Shown here one piece after another: positions 43,270 to 51,792 of a stretch of DNA of 64,000 nucleotides (positions are counted from its first letter, which is position 1; every line of letters begins with the position of its first letter). Source of the stretch: Solirubrobacter soli DSM 22325. GTDB lineage: Bacteria; Actinomycetota; Thermoleophilia; Solirubrobacterales; Solirubrobacteraceae. The translations under genes were made by a program, and so were the position numbers. The notes under the pieces are model-generated. The model searched no databases and was not told the DNA's origin. It saw nothing but the letters and a program-made list of their open reading frames with translations. The stretch lies in contig NZ_KE384073.1 of assembly GCF_000423665.1 (NCBI RefSeq), positions 1 to 64,000 on the forward strand, written 5' to 3'.

Positions 43270-44900
43270 GGAACGTCTTCCTCGGGACGACGGCGTTCGC
43301 GGCGGTCGTGCTGCGGCGCCTCGCCGACTCCGCACACCGCCCGCAGCTCGTCATCACCCGCCCGGACGCCAAGCAGGGTCGCGGCCAGAAGCTCGCGCCG
43401 CCGCCGGTGGCCGTTCTCGCCCGCGAGCTGGGGATCGACGTCATCCAGCCCGAGAAGCTGCACGAGCCGGAGATCCTCGAGCGGATCGCCTCCGTGGAGC
43501 CCGAGGTCCTGACCACGTGCGCCTACGGCGTGCTGATCAAGGAGCCGCTGCTCTCGGACTACGAGATGATCAACGTGCACCCGTCGCTGCTGCCGCGCTG
43601 GCGCGGCGCGGCGCCGATCGAGCGGGCGATCATGGCGGGGGACGACGAGACCGGCGTGGCGATCATGCGCGTCACCGCGGGGTGGGACTCCGGGGCGGTG
43701 TACGCGATCGAGCGCACGCCGATCGGGCCGGACGACGACTACGGCACGCTGTCGGCCCGCCTCGAGACGATCGGCGCGGACCTCCTCGTCAAGGTGCTCG
43801 ATGAGCGTCCCACGCCCGTCGAACAGGACGAGGCGTTCGTCACCTACGCGCACAAGATCGGCCCGCGCGAGCGCGCGCTGGACCCGACGCAGACGCCTGA
43901 GGAGGTCGAGCGGACGATCCGCGCGCTGCGGCCGCACATCGGCTCGCGCCTGCAGCTGCCGGACGGCACGTTCCTCGGCGTCATCGCCGCCCGCGTGGCC
44001 GGCGCGACCCGCGCGCCCGCCGGCGGCCTCGTCCGCGCCGAAGGGGACCGCCTCCTGCTCGACTGCCACGGCGGCGCGCTGGAGCTCACCGAGGTCCGGC
44101 CCGCCGGCGGCCGCCCGATGGCCGCGGCGGAGTGGCTGCGCGGCCGGCCCGACGCGACGCTCGTGAACTTCCGGCTGGACCCGGCGCTGCCCGGCCGCGA
44201 CCTCGACGAGGTCCTCGAGCGGGCGAAGGCCGAGTGGGCGGACCGGGACGACGAATGGCAGCCGCACGTGTGCGCGCTCGCCGCCCGCGGGACCCAGGAC
44301 GTGCTCGACGCGATGGTCGCGCTCGGCGGGGACCCCGACGCGCTCAACCGCGAGCTCGCCGCCTACGTGCTCGGGCAGCTGGGGACGGCCGCGCCCGCGC
44401 TGCCGGCCGCGCAGGACGCCGCGCTGAGCGCGATGGCCGAGCGCGAGGACGACGCCGAGGTGCTCTCGGCGATCGCCTGCGCGTTCGGGCACCTCGGTGC
44501 GCCGCACGGCGAGGCCTGGCTGCTCGCCCAGCGCGCCCACGAGGACCCCGACGTCCGCGAGGCGGTCGCGTTCGCCCTCGGCGGGCGCGAGGGCGACGAC
44601 GTCACGGGCGCGCTGATCGAGCTCTCCTCGGACGCGTCGAGCGGCGTGCGCGACTGGGCCACGTTCGCGCTCGGCACGCTCGCCCGCGAGAACTCGCCGC
44701 AGCTTCGCGACGCGCTCGCGGCCCGCCTCGACGACCCGGACGCCGAGACGCGCCTGGAGGCCGTCCACGGTCTCGCCGTCCGCGGCGACCACCGCGCGGA
44801 CGAGCCCGCCCGCGACCTGCTCGCCGCCAACGAGGACGTCGAGAGCGTCTGGACGCGGCACCTGCTGGCCGAGACGGCCAGCCACATCGACGAGGCATAA
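43266..44900 (+). CDS. fmt: methionyl-tRNA formyltransferase fused to a HEAT-repeat domain
   Basis: 544 residues, about 230 more than normal. Residues 1 to about 310 are a complete Fmt: MRNVFLGTTAF, the catalytic region INVHPSLLPRWRGAAPI (Asn103, His105), Asp141 in GWDSGAVY, and a C-terminal OB-like domain (LELTEVRPAGGRPM). Residues of about 320-544 are alpha-helical HEAT/PBS-type repeats (for example ELAAYVLGQLG, VREAVAFALGG, VRDWATFALGTLA). Fmt formylates initiator Met-tRNA. The repeat domain probably mediates protein contact; its role is unknown. The TTG start at 43266 overlaps the def stop. Confidence 0.93.
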   Translation: MRNVFLGTTAFAAVVLRRLADSAHRPQLVITRPDAKQGRGQKLAPPPVAVLARELGIDVIQPEKLHEPEILERIASVEPEVLTTCAYGVLIKEPLLSDYEMINVHPSLLPRWRGAAPIERAIMAGDDETGVAIMRVTAGWDSGAVYAIERTPIGPDDDYGTLSARLETIGADLLVKVLDERPTPVEQDEAFVTYAHKIGPRERALDPTQTPEEVERTIRALRPHIGSRLQLPDGTFLGVIAARVAGATRAPAGGLVRAEGDRLLLDCHGGALELTEVRPAGGRPMAAAEWLRGRPDATLVNFRLDPALPGRDLDEVLERAKAEWADRDDEWQPHVCALAARGTQDVLDAMVALGGDPDALNRELAAYVLGQLGTAAPALPAAQDAALSAMAEREDDAEVLSAIACAFGHLGAPHGEAWLLAQRAHEDPDVREAVAFALGGREGDDVTGALIELSSDASSGVRDWATFALGTLARENSPQLRDALAARLDDPDAETRLEAVHGLAVRGDHRADEPARDLLAANEDVESVWTRHLLAETASHIDEA

Positions 44901-44951
44901 CGACATCCGGCGCCGAAGCGGCGCCCGAGGGTCAAACGATTGGGGGGTGGC

Positions 44952-46385
44952 TCACCAGGCCGGCGTGGCGGCGGGGTCAGCCGGGGCGGGGGCCGGAGCG
45001 GCCTCCTGCGCGGGAGCCGGAGCCGGGTCCGCCGGAGGCGCGGCCGGGGCGGGCGCGGGCGCCGGAGCCTCGGGAGCCGGGGCGGGCGCCTCAGGAGCAG
45101 GAGCCGGAGCCGCGGGGGCGGGCGCCGGAGCCTCTTCCTTCGGAGCGGGGGCCGAAGCCTCCTCCTTCGGAGCGGGCGCCTCCTCCTTCGGGGCCGGGGC
45201 CTCTTCCTTCGGAGCCGGGGCCTCTTCCTTCGGCGCGTCCTCCTTGGGAGCCTCCTCCTTGGGAGCCTCCTCGGCCGGCGCGTCGGTGGTCGGGGTCTCG
45301 GTGACGGCCGCGGGAGCGTCGTTGGACGGCGCGGTCGTCTCAGGCTGCGTGGTGGGGTCCGTCGGCGCCGGCGCGTCGACGGTCGGCTCCGGGGTCGGCG
45401 TCGCGGGCGCGGGCGTCTCGGGAGCCGGATCGATCGGCGGGGTCGTCGGATCGGTCGGCGCGGCAGGGACCGGCGGAGCGGGCGTGCCGTCGTCGACCGG
45501 AGCCGTCTCGGGCGAGGTCGGCGCGGGCGGCTCCGGAGTCGGCGTCGGCGCGGGCGGCGCGGCCGGGACCGGCAGACCGTCCGGGTACCCGTCGTGGTTC
45601 ATGTCGCGCATGCCGTCCGAGGTGCCGTCGCCGAACGAGTCGGCCAGCGTCGGATCGGTGCCGTTGAGCTCTTCCTGCTGGTTGGTCACGCCGTCGCCGT
45701 CGGCGTCGTCGTTGCCGTCGATGAAGCCGTCGCCGTTCGTGTCGCGCCACATGTCCGGCGTGTTGCGGATCTTGAACTCGGTCGCGGCCGACAGACCCGA
45801 GGACTCGCCCGTGGTCGTCTGCGTCGAAGCGTTGGTCTTGCCCAGCGTCGGGACGACCGCGTTCGGGACGCCGTCGCCGTTGTCGTCGGCGTCGGTCTTC
45901 TCGAACGTGGGACCCGAGGCGAACGACTGGTCACCGCTCTTGGGGCCGGACGTGGTCGTCGTCGCGCGCCCCTCGGAGCCCGCGTTGTCACGCGCGGGGC
46001 CGGTGGAGGGACCGGACGGAGACGGATTGGCGAGGAAAGTCGAGAGCCCGCCGGGAGCGGCCGCGGCGGCGCCCGTGCCGGGCAGGCCGCCGAGGTTGTC
46101 CAGGGCGGAGGCGCCACCGGACGCGGGACGGCCCTTGCGGACCTTGTTCTCGTTGTGCGCCTTCGGCTGCTCGGCCTTGGCCAGCACGACGGGCTGGCTC
46201 GTGGCCTGCGTCGTCAGCGCGGCCGGCCAGTCCTTCCAGCCGACGAGCGGCGTGGCGAGCGCGCCGAGACCGAGGGTTCCCGCGACGAGGCCGGCAGCGA
46301 CCGTGCCGGCGAAACGGAGGTCGCCGAGGGTCGTGGGCCGCGCTGCGCGCGTGTTCATGGAGTTCGTGGTGTCAGTGTCCGACAT
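44952..46385 (-). CDS. secreted/surface protein with Ca-binding Asp loops and long PA/KEEAP-rich tail
   Basis: About 477 residues. An N-terminal hydrophobic segment (FAGTVAAGLVAGTLGLGALA) serves as signal or anchor. Next come a Ser/Thr/Gly-rich stretch and a block of Asp-rich loops (DTNGDGFIDGNDDADGDG, DMNHDGYPDG) typical of Ca-binding dockerin or thrombospondin type 3 repeats. The last 200 residues are low-complexity Pro/Ala/Thr, then repeated KEEAPAP units and Ala-Pro runs, fit for spanning a cell wall. ATG 46385 is chosen: a GGAAGGGG site lies 9 nt upstream. An ATG at 46394 directly abuts that site. Divergent from rsmB. Confidence 0.8.
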   Translation of the reverse strand: MSDTDTTNSMNTRAARPTTLGDLRFAGTVAAGLVAGTLGLGALATPLVGWKDWPAALTTQATSQPVVLAKAEQPKAHNENKVRKGRPASGGASALDNLGGLPGTGAAAAAPGGLSTFLANPSPSGPSTGPARDNAGSEGRATTTTSGPKSGDQSFASGPTFEKTDADDNGDGVPNAVVPTLGKTNASTQTTTGESSGLSAATEFKIRNTPDMWRDTNGDGFIDGNDDADGDGVTNQQEELNGTDPTLADSFGDGTSDGMRDMNHDGYPDGLPVPAAPPAPTPTPEPPAPTSPETAPVDDGTPAPPVPAAPTDPTTPPIDPAPETPAPATPTPEPTVDAPAPTDPTTQPETTAPSNDAPAAVTETPTTDAPAEEAPKEEAPKEDAPKEEAPAPKEEAPAPKEEAPAPKEEASAPAPKEEAPAPAPAAPAPAPEAPAPAPEAPAPAPAPAAPPADPAPAPAQEAAPAPAPADPAATPAW

Positions 46386-46504
46386 GTCTGGCATCCCCTT
46401 CCATGGGGAGGTGTCGGCAAGTTGTACGCGCTCCATTAGCCCTCTTGGGACAAATTGATCCTGTTGAGTGGTTTTTGGACGAACGTTCGAGCATGTGGAG
46501 AAAG

Positions 46505-46525
46505 GGCTGCATAGCAGCCGTTTTC
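46505..46525 (+). terminator. hairpin followed by TTTT in the divergent intergenic region
   Basis: GGCTGC (46505-46510), loop ATA, GCAGCC (46514-46519), then GTTTTC. It is a terminator-like structure, yet no gene ends here; the flanking genes diverge. The 257-bp gap 46386-46642 is visibly poorer in GC than its surroundings and also has the perfect palindrome CGAACGTTCG at 46480-46489. It probably holds both promoters. A small RNA or attenuator ending at this hairpin is possible but unproven. Confidence 0.45.
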
Positions 46526-46642
46526 AATCTTGAGGAAAGAACCGGAATTTGGACCTCTGTATGAGGGCGCCGCAAATCGCCAGCCCTGGCGCGCAGCGGC
46601 AGCTGGAGCCAATCAGAAGACCAGGGCTTCGTAAAGGCTGAC

Positions 46643-47977
46643 GTGCAAAACCTGGACCTTCCATCAGGCCGAGGCTCCATTGCCCCGGCACGCAGCGCCG
46701 CCTATGCGGTCGTGCGCCGCGTCTTCGAGCAGGAGGCGTGGGCCGACCGCGCGCTGCACGGCGAAGCCAAGCGGTTGCGCCTCGATCCGCGGGACCTCGC
46801 GCTCGCGACGCAGCTCAGCTACGGCACCGTCCAGCGCGTGGCCACGCTCGATCACGTGATCGAGCGTCTTACCCGCAGGTCGTCCGCAAAACTCGACCCG
46901 CCCGTTCTGGCCGCGTTGCGGCTCGGGGTCTTTCAGCTGACCTTTCTGGATCGCGTCCCCGCGCATGCGGCGGTCGGCGAGTCGGTCGAGTTGGCCAAGC
47001 GCGACGCCCCGAGAGGCGCCGGGCTGGTCAACGCCGTGCTCAGGCGCGCGGCGCGCGAGGCGCGACGGATCGTCGCCGCCCTCCCGGAGGCGACCCCGCA
47101 GCAGGCGGCGCTCAAGCACTCGCACCCGGAGTGGATCGCCCGGCTGTGGTGGGAGACGTTCGGCGCCGAGACCGCGAAGGCGTTGATGGCCGCCGACAAC
47201 GAGCCCGCCGAGCCGTCGCTGCGGGCGAACACGCTCAAGACCACCGCCCAAGCGCTCGCCGAGCGCATCCCCGCCCACGTCGTCGACGCGGAGGCGCTGC
47301 TCCTGGACGCCCCGTTCGACACGTTCTCGGCGCCGGAGTGGGAGAGCGGCCTGCTGATGCCCCAGTCGCGGGCGGCGATGGCCGTCGCGCGTGCGCTCGC
47401 GCCCGCGAGCGGGGAACGCGTGCTCGACCTGTGCGCGGCGCCCGGCGGCAAGACCACGCACCTGGCGGCGCTGATGGGCGACGTGGGGGAGATCGTCGCC
47501 GTCGAGAAGCACCCCGGCCGCGCGGACGCGCTGCGCAAGACCGCGGCGCGGATGGGCGCGACGATCGTCGACGTCCGCACGCAGGACGCCACGCAGCGCG
47601 TCGAGGGCACGTTCGACCGCGTCCTGGTCGACCCGCCCTGCTCCGACCTCGGAACGCTCGCCTCGCGCCCCGACGCGCGCTGGCGCAAAGCGGGCCGCCC
47701 CGAGGCGCTGGCGGCGCTCCAGCGCGAGATCCTCGAGGCGGGTGCGGCGGTTCTGAAGCCCGGCGGTACCCTTGTGTATTCGACCTGCACGATCTCGCCC
47801 GTCGAGAACGAGCGCGTCGTGGCAGCCTTCCTGGCCGCTCACGAGGATTTCTCAGCGACTGACCTGGGCGCCGACCTGCCTCTCTGGAAGCATCCGACCA
47901 TGCCGCAGCACCTGCAGACGTTCCCGCACCGCGACCGCACCGACGGATTCTTCGTCGCAAGGCTCCGGCGCGCATGA
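46643..47977 (+). CDS. rsmB: 16S rRNA (cytosine-967 C5)-methyltransferase
   Basis: 444 residues. The N-terminal NusB-like RNA-binding domain (ARSAAYAVVRRVFEQ, LRLGVFQLTFLDRVPAHAAVGESV) is followed by a class I methyltransferase domain with the SAM motif LDLCAAPGGKTTHLAAL, motif IV DPPCSDLGTL (one Cys) and motif VI YSTCTISPVENE (catalytic Cys). Modifies C967 of 16S rRNA. The start is GTG 46643. Follows def-fmt in conserved order, though a secreted-protein gene is inserted between. Its stop overlaps the start of the zinc-ribbon gene (ATGA). Confidence 0.96.
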   Translation: MQNLDLPSGRGSIAPARSAAYAVVRRVFEQEAWADRALHGEAKRLRLDPRDLALATQLSYGTVQRVATLDHVIERLTRRSSAKLDPPVLAALRLGVFQLTFLDRVPAHAAVGESVELAKRDAPRGAGLVNAVLRRAAREARRIVAALPEATPQQAALKHSHPEWIARLWWETFGAETAKALMAADNEPAEPSLRANTLKTTAQALAERIPAHVVDAEALLLDAPFDTFSAPEWESGLLMPQSRAAMAVARALAPASGERVLDLCAAPGGKTTHLAALMGDVGEIVAVEKHPGRADALRKTAARMGATIVDVRTQDATQRVEGTFDRVLVDPPCSDLGTLASRPDARWRKAGRPEALAALQREILEAGAAVLKPGGTLVYSTCTISPVENERVVAAFLAAHEDFSATDLGADLPLWKHPTMPQHLQTFPHRDRTDGFFVARLRRA

Positions 47978-48195
47978 CCGCCGAGACCCTGGGCGACGTC
48001 TGCCCGTCCTGCCATGAGCCGTGGCTCCGGCCGACCAACCTGCCGGGTCGCTACCGCTGTGTGAATTGCCTCCATCGCTTCGAATTGCGTTCGGTCTGCC
48101 CGAACTGTGGGGAGCACTCCACGATCGTGCGCATGTCGAGCACCGCCCTGTATATGTGCGGCCACTGTCAATCTTCGATGCTGACTCCGATCTAG
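47974..48195 (+). CDS. small zinc-ribbon protein
   Basis: 73 residues with four CxxC pairs (CPSC, CVNC, CPNC, CGHC), enough for two zinc sites, so a double zinc ribbon. There is no signal peptide, so it is cytosolic. ATG 47974 overlaps the rsmB stop and the rpe start follows 2 nt after its own stop, so it is tightly bound into the translation-linked operon. A role in RNA or ribosome binding is plausible but not shown by sequence. Confidence 0.85.
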   Translation: MTAETLGDVCPSCHEPWLRPTNLPGRYRCVNCLHRFELRSVCPNCGEHSTIVRMSSTALYMCGHCQSSMLTPI

Positions 48196-48197
48196 AC

Positions 48198-48851
48198 ATG
48201 CTCAAAGGCGTCGCGCCTTCGATCCTCGCCGCCGACTTCGGCCGCCTCTCCGAGCAGGTCCAGCTCGTGCTCGACGCCGGCGCGCCGGTCATCCACGTCG
48301 ACGTCATGGACGGTCACTTCGTCCCGCCGATCACGATGGGGCCGCTGGCTGTCACCGCGATCAAGGACGCGGTGCACTCCGCGGGCGCCAAGATCGACGT
48401 GCACCTGATGATCGAGCGGCCCGAGCGGCAGATCGACGCGTTCGCCGCCGCGGGCGCGGACTCGATCACGATCCACGCCGAGGCGACCCCGCACCTGCAC
48501 TACACGCTGCAGGCGATCGAGGCCGCCGGCTGCCTCACCGGGCTGGCGATCAACCCGGGCACGCCCGCCGAGGCGGTGGCCGAGCTCGAGCCCGACATGG
48601 TGCTCTGCATGACGGTCAACCCCGGCTGGGGCGGCCAGAAGTTCCTCGAACATTCGCTGAGCAAGCTGGAACGCCTGCGCACCCTGATCGGCCCCGACAC
48701 CGCCCTCCAGGTCGACGGCGGGATCGACGCCGGAACAGCCGCCAAATGCGCCGCCGCAGGCGCCACCGTGTTCGTCGCCGGTACCGCCGTGTTCGGCGCG
48801 CAGGACCCCGCGCAAGCGGTCAAGGCCATCTCAACCGCCGTCACCCGGTAG
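48198..48851 (+). CDS. rpe: ribulose-phosphate 3-epimerase
   Basis: 217 residues, TIM barrel. Interconverts ribulose 5-phosphate and xylulose 5-phosphate. Motifs are APSILAADFGRL at the N-terminus, VIHVDVMDGHFVPPI (catalytic Asp and metal ligand His), KIDVHLMI, MTVNPGWGGQKF and LQVDGGID (second catalytic Asp), then phosphate binding near FVAGTAVFG. ATG 48198 follows the zinc-ribbon stop by 2 nt. Position after rsmB is common in actinobacteria. Confidence 0.97.
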   Translation: MLKGVAPSILAADFGRLSEQVQLVLDAGAPVIHVDVMDGHFVPPITMGPLAVTAIKDAVHSAGAKIDVHLMIERPERQIDAFAAAGADSITIHAEATPHLHYTLQAIEAAGCLTGLAINPGTPAEAVAELEPDMVLCMTVNPGWGGQKFLEHSLSKLERLRTLIGPDTALQVDGGIDAGTAAKCAAAGATVFVAGTAVFGAQDPAQAVKAISTAVTR

Positions 48852-48920
48852 AAAGCCGCGCAACGCGTTGTACGGCCAGCCGTATGTGAAGGCGTTCGCC
48901 CGGTAACGAGAATCGAACCC

Positions 48921-49274
48921 GTGGACTGCACCGTCCTCATCGTCGACGACCACCCGTCCTTTCGGGCGAGCGCCCGCGTGCTCCTCGAGAGCGAGGGGTT
49001 CGACGTCATCGGCGAGGCGGTGGACGGGGCCAGCGCCGTGGAGGAGACCCTCCGCCTCAAGCCCCAACTCGTGCTGCTGGACGTGCAGCTCCCCGACATC
49101 GACGGCTTCGACGTCGCGGCCCGTATCACCGGGAACCCGGATTCCCCGGCCGTGATCCTCGTCTCCAGCCGCGATTCCTCGGACTTCGGCCCGCTCGTGA
49201 GTCGCTCCGGCGCTCGCGGGTTCGTGCCCAAGGCCGAGCTGTCGGGAGAACGCGTCCAGGAACTGCTTGTTTGA
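48921..49274 (+). CDS. single-domain response regulator (receiver only)
   Basis: 117 residues, one receiver domain: VDD acidic pair, Asp54 in VLLDVQLPDIDG as phospho-acceptor, Ser-Ser after the fourth strand, and Lys104 in GFVPKAEL. No output domain. GTG 48921. The stop overlaps the TTG start of the sensor kinase gene, so it is translated with it. With the NarL-type regulator downstream, the kinase has two receivers. This one may act as a phosphate sink or by protein contact. Confidence 0.9.
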   Translation: MDCTVLIVDDHPSFRASARVLLESEGFDVIGEAVDGASAVEETLRLKPQLVLLDVQLPDIDGFDVAARITGNPDSPAVILVSSRDSSDFGPLVSRSGARGFVPKAELSGERVQELLV

Positions 49275-51064
49275 GGCAGGGCAGCCCCTCCGCCCCACCC
49301 CGTCTGAGATCAAGGCAGGGCAGCCCCGCCGCCCCACCCCGATCATCCGACCTTGATTCATCGCGCACGCGGGCGCTGGCGCTGCTGGCGGTGGCGGGCC
49401 TCGTCCTCGGCCTGCTCGGCGCGGCCGTGATCCTGGCGTCCGACCACGTCGACCACCGCGGGCTGACGGTGGTGATCCTGGTCGGGATCGGCGCGGCGTG
49501 GGTCGGCACCGGCCTGTACGCCTGGGCGCGGCGCCCGTCCAACCGGACCGGCGCGCTGATGACCTGGACCGGGTTCGCGTGGCTGCTGAACGCGTTCGTC
49601 GCCGCCGACGAGCCCGCGGTCTTCACCGTCGCCGTCCTCGGCGCGAACCTCTACCTGGCGGCGTTCGTGCACCTGCTGGTCGCGTATCCGGAGGGCCGGA
49701 TCACGCGTCCCGCGCACCGCCGCCTCGTGATCGCCGGCTACGTGCTGTCGATCATCGGCCCGGCGCCGTTCCTGATGTTCGGCTTCGACGCGCACTGCAC
49801 CGACTGCCCGTCCTCGGTCATCCAGGTCACGGACTCGACCACGCTCGGCACGATCGCCGACGGCATCACGACCGGGATCGCGATCGGCCTCGTCGGCTAC
49901 CTCGTCTACATCCTCACGGCGCGCTGGCGCGCAGCGGGCGAGGCGCGCCGCCGGTCGCTGTCGCCGCTGCTGTGGTCCGGCGTGGTGCTGATGATCCTGT
50001 TCGTCGGCTCGATCGGCGCGCAGTCGGTCGCCGGCCAGCAGGGCGACGTCAGCGCCGTGCTGATGCTGCTCGGCCAGATCGTCTTCGCCAGCGTGCCGTT
50101 CACGTTCCTGGCCGGCCTGCTGCGCGACCGCGTCGCCCGCGCGGACGCGCTCGGCGCGCTGCTGGTCCGGCTCGGCGAGGCGCCGGGGATCGACGGCCTG
50201 CGCGGCCTGCTCGCCGAGGCGCTCGGCGACCCGAGCCTGAAGGTCCTGTACTGGGTCGAGGGCTGCTGGGTCAAGCGCGACGGCCAGGCGGCGGAGATCC
50301 CGCCCGGACGCGCGTGGACGCCGGTCGAGCTCGAAGGCCAGCGCGTGGGCGCGATCGTGCACGACCGCAGCCTGCGCTCGGAGCCCGAGGTGCTCGAGAC
50401 GGTGGCCGCGGCCGCCGGGCTCGCGCTGCGCTCGGAGCGCCTCGAGGCCGCGCTGCGCCGCTCGCGCGCCCGGATCGTCGAGGCGGGCCTGCAGGAGCGC
50501 CGCCGCCTCGAGCGCAACCTGCACGACGGCGCCCAGCAGCGGCTCGTCGCGCTCAGCCTGAGCCTGCGGATCGCGCAGAACCAGATCGCGAAGTCGCCCG
50601 AGAAGGCGGCCGCGATGATCGGCGCCGCGGGGGAGGAGCTGACGCTGGCGCTCGAAGAGCTGCGCGAGCTCGCCCGCGGCATCCACCCCGCCGTGCTCTC
50701 CGATCGCGGCCTCGGCCCAGCCGTCGAGGCGCTCGCGGTCCGCTCGCCGTTGCCGGTCCAGGTCGTCGAGGTCCCCGGCGAACGGTTGCCCGAGCCGGTC
50801 GAGGCCGCGGCCTACTTCGTGATCGCCGAGGCGCTCACCAACGTCGCCAAGTACGCCAACGCGACCGCCGCCACAGTGGCGGTCCGCCGCCTCAACGGTC
50901 ATGCTGAGGTCGAAGTACGAGACGATGGTGTGGGCGGAGCGGATCCCGGTCGCGGATCGGGTCTGCGAGGCCTCGCCGATCGTGTCGGCGCGTTGGACGG
51001 TTCCCTGGCACTCGACTCTCCACCCGGGTCGGGCACTACTCTCCGAGCGGAGATCCCCGTATGA
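49271..51064 (+). CDS. membrane sensor histidine kinase, NarL/DegS class (HisKA_3)
   Basis: 597 residues. About eight hydrophobic helices (roughly residues 35-290) form the sensor part. A GAF-like or linker region (about 295-395) and a HisKA_3 dimerisation domain follow, with His418 in ERRRLERNLHDGAQQRLVAL. The ATPase ends with DDGVGGADPGRGSGLRGLADRV. The TTG at 49271 overlaps the receiver stop. It would begin with two copies of a short Arg-Gln-Gly-Ser-Pro peptide encoded by a DNA repeat. A start further in (GTG near 49391) is possible. The gene ends by ATGA overlap with its regulator. Confidence 0.92.
   Translation: MRQGSPSAPPRLRSRQGSPAAPPRSSDLDSSRTRALALLAVAGLVLGLLGAAVILASDHVDHRGLTVVILVGIGAAWVGTGLYAWARRPSNRTGALMTWTGFAWLLNAFVAADEPAVFTVAVLGANLYLAAFVHLLVAYPEGRITRPAHRRLVIAGYVLSIIGPAPFLMFGFDAHCTDCPSSVIQVTDSTTLGTIADGITTGIAIGLVGYLVYILTARWRAAGEARRRSLSPLLWSGVVLMILFVGSIGAQSVAGQQGDVSAVLMLLGQIVFASVPFTFLAGLLRDRVARADALGALLVRLGEAPGIDGLRGLLAEALGDPSLKVLYWVEGCWVKRDGQAAEIPPGRAWTPVELEGQRVGAIVHDRSLRSEPEVLETVAAAAGLALRSERLEAALRRSRARIVEAGLQERRRLERNLHDGAQQRLVALSLSLRIAQNQIAKSPEKAAAMIGAAGEELTLALEELRELARGIHPAVLSDRGLGPAVEALAVRSPLPVQVVEVPGERLPEPVEAAAYFVIAEALTNVAKYANATAATVAVRRLNGHAEVEVRDDGVGGADPGRGSGLRGLADRVGALDGSLALDSPPGSGTTLRAEIPV
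49274..49341 (+). repeat. tandem 39-bp-period repeat at the kinase gene start
   Basis: The 29-bp segments 49274-49302 and 49313-49341 are identical but for one base (T/G), with period 39. They encode RQGSPSAPPR and RQGSPAAPPR at the N-terminus of the sensor kinase if TTG 49271 is used. This suggests a recent duplication. It may instead be untranslated leader. Confidence 0.85.
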
Positions 51065-51729
51065 GCACCGCAGATACACAATTGAAAGTCGTCGTCGCCG
51101 AGGATTCCGTGCTCCTGCGCGAGGGCCTTGTCCGCCTGCTGGAGGACTCCGGCTTCGAGGTCGCGGGCCAGGCCGGCGACGCCGAGGACCTGCTGCGCAA
51201 GGTCGGCGCCCACAAGCCCGACGTCGCCGTGATCGACGTCCGCATGCCCCCGTCGCACACCGACGAGGGTCTGCGCGCCGCCCGCAAGATCCGCGCCGAC
51301 CATCCCGGCACCGGCGTGCTGGTGCTGTCGCAGTACGTCGAGGAGGCGTACGCGCTCGACCTGCTGTCGGAGTCGACCGAGTCCACGGGCTACCTGCTCA
51401 AGGACCGCGTCGCCGACGTGGACACGTTCACCGACGCCGTGCGCCGCGTCGCCGGTGGCGGCTCCGCGCTGGACCCCGAGGTCGTCGCCCTGCTGCTCGG
51501 CCGTCGACGCCGTGAGGACCCGCTGGAGGGCCTCACAGCGCGCGAGCGCGAGGTGCTCGGGCTGATGGCCGAGGGTCGCTCCAACGCCGCCATCGCCGAG
51601 GCGCTGGTCGTGACCGAGCGCGCCGTGGAGAAGCACGTCACGTCGATCTTCTCCAAGCTCGATCTGGCGCCCACGGTCGAGGACCATCGCCGCGTGCTCG
51701 CCGTTCTGGCGTACCTGCGCTCTGGCTAA
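51061..51729 (+). CDS. NarL/LuxR-family response regulator
   Basis: 222 residues. The receiver has Glu14/Asp15 in VVAEDS, phospho-acceptor Asp59 in VAVIDVRMPP and Lys114 in GYLLKDRV. The C-terminal LuxR-type helix-turn-helix has LTAREREVLGLMAEGRSNAAIAEAL and VEKHVTSIFSKLDL. The RMPPSHTDEGLRAA segment is typical of actinobacterial DesR-like regulators. Start ATG 51061 overlaps the kinase stop. The ABC exporter genes follow after 63 nt and are the natural candidate target. Confidence 0.95.
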   Translation: MSTADTQLKVVVAEDSVLLREGLVRLLEDSGFEVAGQAGDAEDLLRKVGAHKPDVAVIDVRMPPSHTDEGLRAARKIRADHPGTGVLVLSQYVEEAYALDLLSESTESTGYLLKDRVADVDTFTDAVRRVAGGGSALDPEVVALLLGRRRREDPLEGLTAREREVLGLMAEGRSNAAIAEALVVTERAVEKHVTSIFSKLDLAPTVEDHRRVLAVLAYLRSG

Positions 51730-51792
51730 CCCGAAGCGGCTTAACGAGCCAGCCGCACACGTCGCGGCCGTTTCAGCGACGATGCTTCGCCT

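Noticed and set aside
46480..46489. CGAACGTTCG as a LexA/SOS box
   Set aside because: The actinobacterial SOS box needs GAAC and GTTC separated by 4 bases; here they are adjacent, and the neighbouring genes are not repair genes.
48895..48925. tRNA T-arm-like sequence on the minus strand (GGGTTCGATTCTC, with a pairing 5-bp stem)
   Set aside because: No matching acceptor, D-arm or anticodon arm lies at the right distance; the region is the start of the receiver gene.
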